Shown here: in pieces, positions 36,447-45,500 of the stretch
Layout of the letters: each line of letters opens with the position of its first letter
How positions within the stretch are numbered: position 1 is the first letter of the stretch
DNA from: Halomonas sp. JB37
GTDB taxonomy: Bacteria > Pseudomonadota > Gammaproteobacteria > Pseudomonadales > Halomonadaceae
Direction: 5' to 3'
NCBI RefSeq assembly: GCF_002332255.1
Contig: NZ_NRGW01000001.1
Location: forward strand, 806,001 to 870,000
Length of the DNA stretch: 64,000 bases
Made by a program: the position numbers and the translations under genes
Notes under the pieces: generated by a model
What the model saw: the letters and a program-made list of their open reading frames with translations, nothing else
The model's database searches: none
What the model was told of the DNA's origin: nothing

Positions 36447-37786
36447 TGACGCAAGGTCCCGACATTGATTTCGATACCTTATTGCCGCGCCTCTCTGAGC
36501 GCGTCGCCCAGGCAAAGTTAAGGCCGGTACGTGGTCGAGTGCGGCGTATTCTTGGCCAATTAGTGCATGCTAGCGTCGACGGTGCCGGCATCGGCGAGTT
36601 GTGCTATTTGCGCGATCCGCTTAGTGGTCGCAGCGTACCCGCCGAGGTCATTGGGTTTGAGGCCGAAAACGCTATCTTGTCGCCCATCGGCGATCTGTAC
36701 GGGATGTCGACCCGGACGGAAGTGATTGCCACCGGGGCACCGCAGAGTGTGCCCGTCGGTGAGGCCCTGCTAGGTCGTGTCGTTAGCCCGCTCGGTAATT
36801 TCATCGACGGCGCGCCAAAGCCATCTATTGACGCCTTGAGTGAATACCCGGTTCATGCTGCGCCGCCCGCGCCGCTGTCAAGACAGTTAATCAAGCATCC
36901 GCTGGCTTTGGGGATTCGCGCCATCGACGGCCCGCTCACCGTTGCGCGTGGCCAGCGCATAGGGATTTTTGGCGAACCCGGAGTGGGCAAGTCGTCACTT
37001 ATCTCCGCTATAGTGCGCGGTAGTGAAGCCGAAGTCATTGTTTTGGGCTTGGTCGGCGAGCGGGGCCGCGAGGTGCGCGAGTTACTGGAAGTACAATTGA
37101 GTGCCGAGGCTCGCCGACGCACGGTGTGCGTGGTGGCCACTTCGGATCGGCCGGCCATAGAGCGTGTTCGGTCGGCGATGGTAGCCACCAGCGTGGCCGA
37201 GTATTTTCGTGATCAAGGGCGCGATGTCTTGCTGCTGGTTGATAGTATCACTCGCTTTGCTCGCGCTCAGCGCGAGATTGGTCTGGCCGCTGGAGAGCCG
37301 CCGACACGTCGGGGCTTTCCGCCCTCGTTCTTTGCGGCCTTACCGCGTTTGCTAGAGCGCTCAGGGCCGGGCGCGCGCGGCAGCATAACCGCTCTGTACA
37401 CTGTGCTCACCGAGGGTGATGGGACACTCGACCCTGTGGCCGAAGAAACGCGGGCGATTCTCGACGGGCATATCGTGTTGAGTGCCGATCTGGCCCGCCG
37501 CAATCACTTCCCAGCAATCGACGTGCTGGCCAGCCGTAGCCGTTTGATGGACGCTGTTGCAAGCGAAGACCATCGCCGTGACGCCGGTCGACTTCGAGAT
37601 CTGCTTGCGCGTTATCAGGATGTCGAGCTCTTGATCCAGGTGGGTGAATACCAACGAGGACAAGATGCCCTTACTGACGAGGCCGTGGACAAACGCGCGA
37701 TCATAGAGGCTTTCCTACGCCAGTCCAGCGATGAGATTGGTGGGCTTAAGGATACTCTGCAACGCATGAGCGAGATTGTGTCATGA
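36446..37786 (+). CDS. sctN: T3SS ATPase SctN
   Basis: A 446-residue F1-type ATPase. The P-loop is GEPGVGKSS, Walker B VLLLVDSITRFARAQRE, and LVGERGREVREL is the conserved family block. The C-terminal domain binds substrates and chaperones. It powers unfolding and release of chaperone-bound substrates at the export gate. ATG 36446 follows AGGGAGA; the adjoining GTG 36443 is closer than ideal to that site. Confidence 0.96.
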   Translation: MTQGPDIDFDTLLPRLSERVAQAKLRPVRGRVRRILGQLVHASVDGAGIGELCYLRDPLSGRSVPAEVIGFEAENAILSPIGDLYGMSTRTEVIATGAPQSVPVGEALLGRVVSPLGNFIDGAPKPSIDALSEYPVHAAPPAPLSRQLIKHPLALGIRAIDGPLTVARGQRIGIFGEPGVGKSSLISAIVRGSEAEVIVLGLVGERGREVRELLEVQLSAEARRRTVCVVATSDRPAIERVRSAMVATSVAEYFRDQGRDVLLLVDSITRFARAQREIGLAAGEPPTRRGFPPSFFAALPRLLERSGPGARGSITALYTVLTEGDGTLDPVAEETRAILDGHIVLSADLARRNHFPAIDVLASRSRLMDAVASEDHRRDAGRLRDLLARYQDVELLIQVGEYQRGQDALTDEAVDKRAIIEAFLRQSSDEIGGLKDTLQRMSEIVS

Positions 37787-38259
37787 AAGCACGCCAACAA
37801 CTTGAGAAGCTACGGGCTCTACGGGAGAGTCGCTTGCGCCGGGCCGAATACGCCCTGGCAGAGCAGAGGCGCCGCTGTCAAACCGATGCGGAAAATCTAG
37901 AAGCGCTTGATAACAAGCTCGCTGAGCAACGCCGTGCCTTCGATCACCAGGAGCAGGCTTGGTTCGACTCCAATGGAGAGAATTTGCTATCGAAGGCCGC
38001 GTTTGAGGACATGCGCCAAGGCATCAATGTGCATTATCGCCGTCAAGCAGTTCTGGAAGAGGTCCGTCATGAGGCCGAGCAGGAGCAATCCCGGCAATTG
38101 ACCGAGCGTGACCGTCTTGCCTCCGAGTGGGTGCGTCGGATGCGGAGCGAGCGTGCCCTTAAAAAACTGGTGGCACGGCGGCACGACGCTGAACGCCTCC
38201 GCGATGAAGTACATGCCGAACTGGAAGTTGAGGATGCTATTCCACGAGGTGTGCGTTGA
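37783..38259 (+). CDS. sctO: T3SS stalk protein SctO
   Basis: A 158-residue, almost entirely coiled-coil protein rich in Arg, Glu and Gln (RRAEYALAEQRRRCQTDAEN). Position between sctN and sctQ, four-base overlap with sctN, size and coiled coil match YscO/HrpB7/FliJ proteins, which act as the central stalk of the ATPase. Primary sequence is poorly conserved in this family. Confidence 0.8.
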   Translation: MKARQQLEKLRALRESRLRRAEYALAEQRRRCQTDAENLEALDNKLAEQRRAFDHQEQAWFDSNGENLLSKAAFEDMRQGINVHYRRQAVLEEVRHEAEQEQSRQLTERDRLASEWVRRMRSERALKKLVARRHDAERLRDEVHAELEVEDAIPRGVR

Positions 38260-39344
38260 TGGTGAATGAAGAGGCGTTTCTTAACAGCAACAAAACGTTG
38301 GTAGATGCTATTCCAGGTAAACTGATTTCACCACGCTTGCCTCGCCTGCCGTCGGGTGCCGTGACTATATTGAATGTTATGAGCCGTCCGCGGGAGCCTC
38401 TAGTCCTGTCGCTAGGTGGGTACCCACTGAGGTGGCGCCTGGATCCTGGGTCGTCTCCCAGCGTGAGCGCGATAACGATTGGAATCGGCCTGGGGGCGGA
38501 GGCGGCGAGATTGACACTCGACTCTGCGGCGCTCGCAATGCTGGTTGCACCTCTATCGCTACGCCGGTCATTACAAGATTGCACGCCTGAGGTACGCGCT
38601 TTATGGCTGGAGTATGCTTTACTCGAATGGCTCAAGCCCTTAGAAGCGCGACTAGGGAGCACGATTCGTTTTCATAGTGATGTTGATACGCCAGAGGATC
38701 TGCCAGTGCGCATCGCACTGCGGTTAGAGGGCGAAGAGCAGTGTGGCTGGCTCTCGCTGGCGCTAACTCTATCATCTGCCTTAGCACTATACCCTCTACT
38801 TGATACTCATTGTTCGGTGGCGCCGAAGGCATGCACTGCAGTGTCCTGGCCGCTGCAGTGGGTTGCCGGATGTCAGACGCTGAGTCTTGCCGAGCTTCGT
38901 GGTCTGAATCTGGGGGACGTTGTCATGCTCGACAGGCCTGGCCCGGAGACGGCAGAGATCGGCGGTACCCTAATGGCTGAAGCGGCCGCACACCGGGACG
39001 GTATGCAATTGCGGTCCTCGTTTCATATTTTGACCCAAGGAGATTTCAATATGGCCCAGCCCCCCGACGACTCTCAGAAGGACGCCGGCGGCATTCCGTC
39101 GACTCAGTTGGATGACGCAATGCTAGGTCGACTGCCGGTTCGACTGGTCTGTGAGTTTGGTCGTCTTGAGCTCTCGCTAGGCGAGCTGCGCGAACTTGAT
39201 CAGGGCAGCGTGCTAGCCCTGTCGCGTCCATCGGAGGAGGCCGTAGATTTGGTAATCAACGGCAAGGTCATGGGACGCGGACGCTTGGTGGAGGTCGGCG
39301 ATGGTTTGGGTGTACAAATCGTGAGGCTGGCTATCGATGAATGA
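38259..39344 (+). CDS. sctQ: T3SS C-ring protein SctQ
   Basis: A 361-residue protein. The C-terminal SpoA/FliN-like domain is clear (LPVRLVCEFGRLELSLGELR; VDLVINGKVMGRGRLVEVGD). The middle holds a second, weaker SpoA-like domain (LAELRGLNLGDVVML), and the N-terminal part is variable. It builds the cytoplasmic sorting pods. ATG 38259 overlaps the sctO stop by one base; TTG 38256 is an alternative. An internal start at 39051 may give a separate C-terminal product. Confidence 0.9.
   Translation: MVNEEAFLNSNKTLVDAIPGKLISPRLPRLPSGAVTILNVMSRPREPLVLSLGGYPLRWRLDPGSSPSVSAITIGIGLGAEAARLTLDSAALAMLVAPLSLRRSLQDCTPEVRALWLEYALLEWLKPLEARLGSTIRFHSDVDTPEDLPVRIALRLEGEEQCGWLSLALTLSSALALYPLLDTHCSVAPKACTAVSWPLQWVAGCQTLSLAELRGLNLGDVVMLDRPGPETAEIGGTLMAEAAAHRDGMQLRSSFHILTQGDFNMAQPPDDSQKDAGGIPSTQLDDAMLGRLPVRLVCEFGRLELSLGELRELDQGSVLALSRPSEEAVDLVINGKVMGRGRLVEVGDGLGVQIVRLAIDE
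39051..39344 (+). CDS. Likely internal translation product SctQ-C
   Basis: Inside sctQ and in its frame, ATG 39051 lies eight bases after AAGGAG (39037-39042), an excellent ribosome site. The 97-residue product (MAQPPDDSQK onward) begins in the linker and contains exactly the C-terminal SpoA domain. In Yersinia YscQ an internal start yields such a fragment, and in Pseudomonas syringae the two parts are separate genes (hrcQA, hrcQB). The arrangement suggests that the 2:1 SctQ-C/SctQ complex is used here. Confidence 0.6.
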   Translation: MAQPPDDSQKDAGGIPSTQLDDAMLGRLPVRLVCEFGRLELSLGELRELDQGSVLALSRPSEEAVDLVINGKVMGRGRLVEVGDGLGVQIVRLAIDE

Positions 39345-39993
39345 GTTCGAGCCCGATTTGATCGGGATCATCGTTCTTGTCGCGTCTCTGGGCCTGCTGC
39401 CGCTGGCAGTTGTCACCATGACCTCTTTTCTCAAGATCGCCGTAGTGCTTTTTCTTATTCGCAATGCGCTGGGGGTTCAGCAGACACCGCCGAATCTTTT
39501 GTTGTATGGCATTGCTTTGGTATTGACTGTGTATATCACCACTCCACTGGTGGGGGAGATTTACTATCAGCTCGAAAGTAGCTCAGCGGGACTAAGTAGT
39601 ATGGAAGAGATCCAGGCGACCGGAGAGATTTTGCGAGAGCCGCTCAAGGAATATTTATCGCAGTACGCGAACGAGCGTGAGCGAGCCTTCTTCCTTGATG
39701 CCACTCAGAACATCTGGTCTGAGCAAGCGCGAGAAAATGTCAGGGATGACGATCTAGTGACGTTAATTCCCGCCTTTGTCACATCCGAGCTGACGCGCGC
39801 CTTCGAGATAGGGTTTCTGATTTATATCCCATTCCTGGTTATAGACTTAATCGTAGCTAATGTCTTGATGGCGATGGGCATGGTGATGGTAGCTCCGCCC
39901 TTAATTTCGGTGCCTCTGAAGATCTTTCTATTTGTCGCCGTCGATGGCTGGTCCCGGTTGATGCACGGTCTGATTCTCAGCTATGGGGGTTAG
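39337..39993 (+). CDS. sctR: T3SS export apparatus protein SctR
   Basis: A 218-residue FliP/HrcR-family membrane protein, with family blocks MTSFLKIAVVLFLIRNALGVQQTPPN, LIPAFVTSELTRAFEIGFLIYIPFLVIDL and VDGWSRLMHGL. It forms the core export gate with SctS and SctT. It overlaps the sctQ stop by eight bases. Confidence 0.96.
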   Translation: MNEFEPDLIGIIVLVASLGLLPLAVVTMTSFLKIAVVLFLIRNALGVQQTPPNLLLYGIALVLTVYITTPLVGEIYYQLESSSAGLSSMEEIQATGEILREPLKEYLSQYANERERAFFLDATQNIWSEQARENVRDDDLVTLIPAFVTSELTRAFEIGFLIYIPFLVIDLIVANVLMAMGMVMVAPPLISVPLKIFLFVAVDGWSRLMHGLILSYGG

Positions 39994-39995
39994 CG

Positions 39996-40265
39996 ATGAC
40001 AGAAGGCATCTTTCAGTCGTTGATGAGCGAGGCTTTGTGGACAGTGCTTCTGCTGTCAGCACCGGCGCTAGTGTCGGCGATTGTGATCGGTTTTGGCATC
40101 GGTTTGTTTCAGGCGTTGACGCAGATTCAAGATCAGTCGCTACCGCAGTCGGTCAAGGTGATTGTAATAATGCTGGTGCTGATTCTGGCGGGGCCTTTGT
40201 TGGTTGGCCAGCTTATCAACCTGACCGATCAGATATTGAATAATTTCGCGTCATGGACGCGTTAA
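39996..40265 (+). CDS. sctS: T3SS export apparatus protein SctS
   Basis: An 89-residue FliQ/HrcS-family protein with two membrane helices (LLLSAPALVSAIVIGFGIGLFQALTQIQ; SVKVIVIMLVLILAGPLLVG). The loop QIQDQSLPQSVK is the family hallmark. The ATG stands two bases after the sctR stop. Confidence 0.95.
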   Translation: MTEGIFQSLMSEALWTVLLLSAPALVSAIVIGFGIGLFQALTQIQDQSLPQSVKVIVIMLVLILAGPLLVGQLINLTDQILNNFASWTR

Positions 40266-40318
40266 ACCAATTTTCGTCGCCACGGCAATAATGGAACACT
40301 TCCGAAGGAGTGGTGATA

Positions 40319-41134
40319 TTGTACGATGAGCTCTCCCGCGTACTGATTGAGCAAGTCTATCCTTTGTTGGTAGCGGTCGCTATTGGTATGGCCCGCGCTT
40401 CGGGCATGATCTTAATTACGCCCGTCTTCAATCGCCTTGGCTTAACCGGTCTGATTCGTGCCGCTGTGGCCCTGACCCTATCAATTCCCATGATACTGCC
40501 TATTCTTGAGACATTGTCCGCTCTAGGAGACACAACCGCTTTCATTATCACTGGCTTGCTCTTCAAAGAGTTGTTGATCGGGGTGTTCCTTGGCATGGTG
40601 TTCGGTATTCCGTTCTGGGCGGCTGAGGTGGCGGGTGAATTGGTCGATCTGCAGCGTGCTTCGACCATGGGGCAATTGCTCGACCCGAGCGGCGCCACGC
40701 AGTCCAGTGTTACTAGCACGCTCTTAGTAATCATGCTAGTGGCACTATTTTTTGGTAGTGGCGGCTTCTTAGTACTGCTCGATGGTTTTTACAACAGCTA
40801 TACACTATGGCCTGTGGATTCTTTCATGCCTGCTTTGGACATTCGGACAGCCCTGGCGATGCTTGGCTTTCTGGATCAGGTGATGCGAGTCGGCTTGCTG
40901 ATGGTTGCACCGTTGGTCATCGCCATGCTGGTGGCCGATCTGATGCTTGCCTACCTGGCGCGCATGGCGCCTACTCTCAACATGTTCATCTTGTCGCTAC
41001 CGATCAAGAACCTGTTGTTCACCTTTCTGATAGCACTCTACTTGGTATTCTTGGTGCCCCAGATGTTTGGCGAATTGGGAATGCTAGACGATTACTATCG
41101 GCGCTTCGCGTCATTGGTCGGCTCCATGCCATAG
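40319..41134 (+). CDS. sctT: T3SS export apparatus protein SctT
   Basis: A FliR/HrcT-family protein of about 271 residues with six to seven membrane helices. Family blocks include RASGMILITPVF, ELLIGVFLGMVFGIPFWAAEVAGELVDLQR and APTLNMFILSLPIKN. AAGGAG at 40305-40310 best fits the TTG at 40319; GTG at 40310 or 40313 would be too close. The gap to sctS (about 50 bases) is the largest in this gene run. It is a core gate subunit. Confidence 0.93.
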   Translation: MYDELSRVLIEQVYPLLVAVAIGMARASGMILITPVFNRLGLTGLIRAAVALTLSIPMILPILETLSALGDTTAFIITGLLFKELLIGVFLGMVFGIPFWAAEVAGELVDLQRASTMGQLLDPSGATQSSVTSTLLVIMLVALFFGSGGFLVLLDGFYNSYTLWPVDSFMPALDIRTALAMLGFLDQVMRVGLLMVAPLVIAMLVADLMLAYLARMAPTLNMFILSLPIKNLLFTFLIALYLVFLVPQMFGELGMLDDYYRRFASLVGSMP

Positions 41135-41158
41135 CACCGCCCTTTTTAGGAGTCTGCA

Positions 41159-42208
41159 ATGAGTGAGCAGCCAAGCGAGGAAAAGTCTCTCCCCGCATCG
41201 GATAAAAAGCTTCGCGATGTCCGCTTGAAAGGGCAAGTGGATAAGAGTAGTGACATGGTAACTGCCGTCACTATGCTGGGCTGCACCCTCTACTTACTCG
41301 CCAGCACTGGGATGATTGAGGCTCGGGTACGTAGTCTCATCACTCTCACTACTCGGCTCTACCTAGAGCCCTTTGACACCGTGTGGCCACGGCTAGTGGC
41401 TGCAGGAGTCGAAGTTCTGGTGTACTCGATACTGCCGCTGATCGTTATCACCGTTGTCGCCGCAGTCCTGACCAACATCCTCATCATGCGCGGCATGCTG
41501 TTCTCTGTTGAACCTATCAAACCAAAATTCGAACACATTAATCCCGCCGCTGGGGTCAAACGGATTTTTTCTGCGCGCGGGATTATTGAGTTTTTCAAAT
41601 CACTGCTCAAACTTGTCACACTTGGTGTCGCTTTCGTTGTGGTGTGTCGGCTAGGGTTGCAGGCTCTAATGGAGTCGGCTCGTTGTGGTATCGGTTGCCT
41701 TGAGGGTATATTTCTGGCCCTGCTCAAGCCGTTGGTAATTACTGCCCTGGTTGTATTTTTAGTGGTTGGATTGATCGACGTGCAGATGCAGCGCTGGCTG
41801 TTTCGACGTGATCAGCGCATGACGCGCTCCGAGCAAAAGCGTGAGCGTAAAGATATAGAGGGCGATCCGGAAATCCGCAAGGCGCGTCAGCGGCAGCGCC
41901 GCAGCACTCATGGGGCCTCAACGCGTACCGGGATAGAGCAGGCGTCAATTATGATTGGTGCCGAAGGCGACTGGTTGGTGGGTATCCGCTACGTGCGTGG
42001 CGAGACGCCGGTGCCCGTGGTGGTTTGCAGGGCGGCACCTGAAGATTCTGCTTTGCTGCGACGCAAGGCAGCGGAATGCCAGCTGACTGTTGTGGAAAAC
42101 CGCGAGCTGGCCGGCCGGATCGGTAGGCGTGCCGGTAACGGCGAACCGGTCCCGGGCGATGCTTTTCAGTCAGTAGCCGACATTTTGGTTGCAGCCAAGC
42201 TTATTTAG
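41159..42208 (+). CDS. sctU: T3SS switch protein SctU, without NPTH motif
   Basis: A 349-residue FlhB/HrcU-family protein: four membrane helices in the first 215 residues with the conserved KFEHINPAAGVKRIFSARGIIEF loop, a linker helix (RMTRSEQKRERKDIEGDPEI) and a cytoplasmic domain. Where the family has NPTH, the self-cleavage motif that switches substrate class, this protein reads AEGD (IMIGAEGDWLVGIRYVRGETPVPVVV). The flanking strands and RGETP loop are preserved, so alignment is secure. The loss suggests that the protein is not autocleaved. Confidence 0.92.
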   Translation: MSEQPSEEKSLPASDKKLRDVRLKGQVDKSSDMVTAVTMLGCTLYLLASTGMIEARVRSLITLTTRLYLEPFDTVWPRLVAAGVEVLVYSILPLIVITVVAAVLTNILIMRGMLFSVEPIKPKFEHINPAAGVKRIFSARGIIEFFKSLLKLVTLGVAFVVVCRLGLQALMESARCGIGCLEGIFLALLKPLVITALVVFLVVGLIDVQMQRWLFRRDQRMTRSEQKRERKDIEGDPEIRKARQRQRRSTHGASTRTGIEQASIMIGAEGDWLVGIRYVRGETPVPVVVCRAAPEDSALLRRKAAECQLTVVENRELAGRIGRRAGNGEPVPGDAFQSVADILVAAKLI

Positions 42209-42403
42209 TCAGTCTTGACCGGCGCTCTTCAGTGGCATGTCTCGGCTCACTTCAGCGATGCGTGATTATTCTGGTGTGTGGCGACGCTGAACTCAGTAAC
42301 GTCGCTACTGAATCGGGCTGAGCCCGGACAATATATTGCATATTGCGTTTTCAAAAACTTTAGCTACGCTTAAATATAAGAGTTTACAAGCTTTAAATAA
42401 AAA

Positions 42404-42476
42404 TGATCAACATACTCAGTGGTGACTCATTTGATCGGAAAAAGCGGCCATTGGTCATAGCCACAGCGGCTTTGAG
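42404..42476 (+). promoter_or_regulatory. Putative T3SS regulon element, copy 2
   Basis: TGATCAA (42404) and TTGATC (42431) with TACTC inside and GCTTTGAG at 42469. The first arm and TACTC, and the block TCATTTGATC, are the same as in copy 1 at 25882, and the arms have the same spacing. It lies about 150 bases before the start of the 1270-residue protein gene. Confidence 0.6.
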
Positions 42477-42578
42477 CTTTTTAGCAGAGCGCTAGTTGCG
42501 TTTTTGTCATGAGTCATTTAGCAGGTCGCGTTGCCTACAGCTGATTTTGCATCTTCACAAAATTTAGGACTATGTAAT

Positions 42579-45500
42579 ATGTCTACTGCAATCGGATCCA
42601 CAAGCAACTCGCAACGGCTCTCTAATACACTCGGCGACGAAAAGTCCGATCGGCCCAAGTTCTCACAGTTTTTAGAGGGGGCCAAAGAGCCCTCTGACTC
42701 TGCCTCGCGTTTGCCGTTTAACAACGTCTCCTTTGGCAGTCGCGAACCAGAGAGTGAGGTGAGTGACAAAGGGCAGGAGATGCTAGATGAATTGGTCGGC
42801 GATGATAGCGAGTATGCCCCGTACATGGATGGAAAGCCGGAGCTTGTGACCGAAGACGAGCTTGTGTCCAAAGATAAAATTGAGTACGTCAGTCAAGAAT
42901 ATGTCGGCGGTGGAGGCGTCACCCTATCTTATTGGTTTGATATGCTTGAGGTCAGAACCGAGAATGGCGATAAGTTTTTAGTGCAGAAAGACATTACACC
43001 GGAACTCTATGAACAGGTTAAGTCGGTCATGGACGGTGGTGACACCGACCGGCTGGGCAAAGACAATGACTGGGCGGATGCGGATATTCCGGACGATGAT
43101 AAAGATTGGTTATCGACCAAAAGCAATCAAGACTTTGAGATTATAACCCCCAATTCCGATGTGCCCATTCCGAAAAGTTTCAACGATATTTCATATTCTG
43201 ACTTTGGAGACCTGGATGATATCAGTCTCGGTTTGGATTCGGGCGTCCAGATAACGCTGGATGACTCAGCGTGGACTGAGGGTGGCACACTCATCTATAA
43301 AGACAGCGAAGGAAAGCGTTTCGCTGTTTCTGAAGAGTATACGCCCAAGGTTTACGACCAAATCAAAAACCTGAAAGAGACATGGGACGAGGTGGATGAA
43401 AAAATCGGTGATGGTGATTATAAGCTGTTTTATGGCAGCGATGATTCACCTGTACTCAGTGGTGATAATGAGGTTGACAGCGTTACGGATAAAAATGGCA
43501 ATCCCGTGGAGGGGATTAAGCTCGTTACTAAAGGTGACGAGACGTACGTTGTTCTCGAATCTAAGACGCCGCATCAATTTGACACGATTACGTCCGATGC
43601 GGCCAGTCAGCAGCTAGGGGACGTCGACGATCTTTTTAAAGACAAAGATCTGCCTGCTTCAGATGAAACCGATGTAATGCAAGCGGAAACGACCGAAGAT
43701 GGAAAAACCGTTGCCGAACTTTATCAAGAGTACATGAAGGAAGCGTACAAGGATGCGCCCGACGATTCCAAAGAGGCTAAGTATCTTCGCTTAATGGAAG
43801 CCCAAGGCATGTTGCAAGGCAATTTCCAATACCTTCCTTACAATACAGGGCCTGGGCGGCATGGGTCTGATACTGATTATGCCGAGAAAATGTCCGAGCT
43901 CAAAGCTGCCGATGCGCGAGGCATGCTTGACGAAGAGGCGTTAGGCAATGAGTTATCTGACCTGATGGCTGATGAAGACATCATGGCCGATAGTGAAGAT
44001 TTTCTTGAAAAAGCCGTTGATAAGATAAAAAACAAGGATGAACTGGAAGATAAAATTGCCGATAGCATGCTGGATGATGACTACATCAAGGCTCTTGAAG
44101 AGCTAAAAGAGGACGGTAATATCGACGGTGCTGCGACCCGCTTCGCCAATGATATGCAGAGCCTTCAAATGCTCAGCCCGGATCGAGCCGAAGAAGTACA
44201 AAATACGCTAAAATTCCAAGATGCGATCGGCGGGCTCAACGACATTTTTGAGGGTGGCGCCGATGCCGTGGGTGAAGATAGCCTGGGTAACGCTTCTGGA
44301 GATGTTGCTACCAGTTTGTTGCAAGGCATGGTCACCTCACTGTTTGGTACCAAGCGTGGCGTCGATATATACAACAAAATTGTCAATGGCGAGAAGGTTG
44401 ACGTTAGCCCGGAAGAGCGAGAAAAACTGACAGAGATCAAAAATTCTCATAAGGCGCTGACTGAGCTGCTCGGTGATCAGTCCCGGGAAATTCTAGACAC
44501 CAGTAAAAACGGAAAAATTGAATATAAGTCAATCACTGCCGATGAAATTGATCGCGCGATTGACAAGGCCAATGTGCCAACGGCTGACCGCAAAGGGGTG
44601 GCCGGTGTCCTCGGTACACTAACTAAATCGGGTGCTCTCGCCTCCGCAGCGGGTCTGACCTCTATGGTGGCGGGCATCTATAAGATGTCTGATGGCGGTT
44701 TAAACCTGGGTGCAACCGAAAATGAGCGCATAGAAGTTGCGCGCAATTTCCTTTCGCTGGTCGGTGTTACTCCCTCGTTGATCAGATTGACCGGTGAAAG
44801 CTATAAGTTACTATCCGGCCAACCCGACTTTGCTGACGCCCTGGGGCTCGATAAGAGCCTCAAAGAAAGCGTCTGGGATAAACACTTCGACACAAAGTCT
44901 TCTCCTACGCCACCGAGCATTCCCGATCATCTACCTACAATGGATCTAGGTGAGTCATTCTCTACCAAGGATGTGTGGGAAGAAGTCAATAAAAATCAAA
45001 GCCACTCGGTCGATTCTATTGATAAGGCGATTTCCGGCCTCCCTGACAAGCACCAGGAAGAGGGAGATGACCTTCGGGAGCGGATTAACAAGGTGGCCGA
45101 CGATATACGTGGGCCGAATATTCCAGATAATATTGATGCCAACAAGAAGTTCCAGTGGGCGGGGGGCGCGCTGAATGTTCTGGGCGGGATGGCGGATGCG
45201 GGTGGGGGCGTGCTTGATATCGTATTAGGTGCAAAAGGGCTGGAAAAACTATCCAACAACGGTGGCGAGCCCATCGAGTTTGCACAGAAGAGCCTGCAGG
45301 TGGGAGCTGGCTCTTTCTCTACCACCATGGGGTTAGCGTCGGCCGCGTCCGGCTTCGGCATTGGCCCACAGATTGCTACCAAGATAGCCGCTGTAACCGG
45401 TCTTGCGGGGGCAGCACTCGGCTTCATTGGGGCGATCTTATCTGGTGTAATGTCGGCACTTGCGGATAAGAAAAATGCGGGTGTCACTAAAGACATCGAA

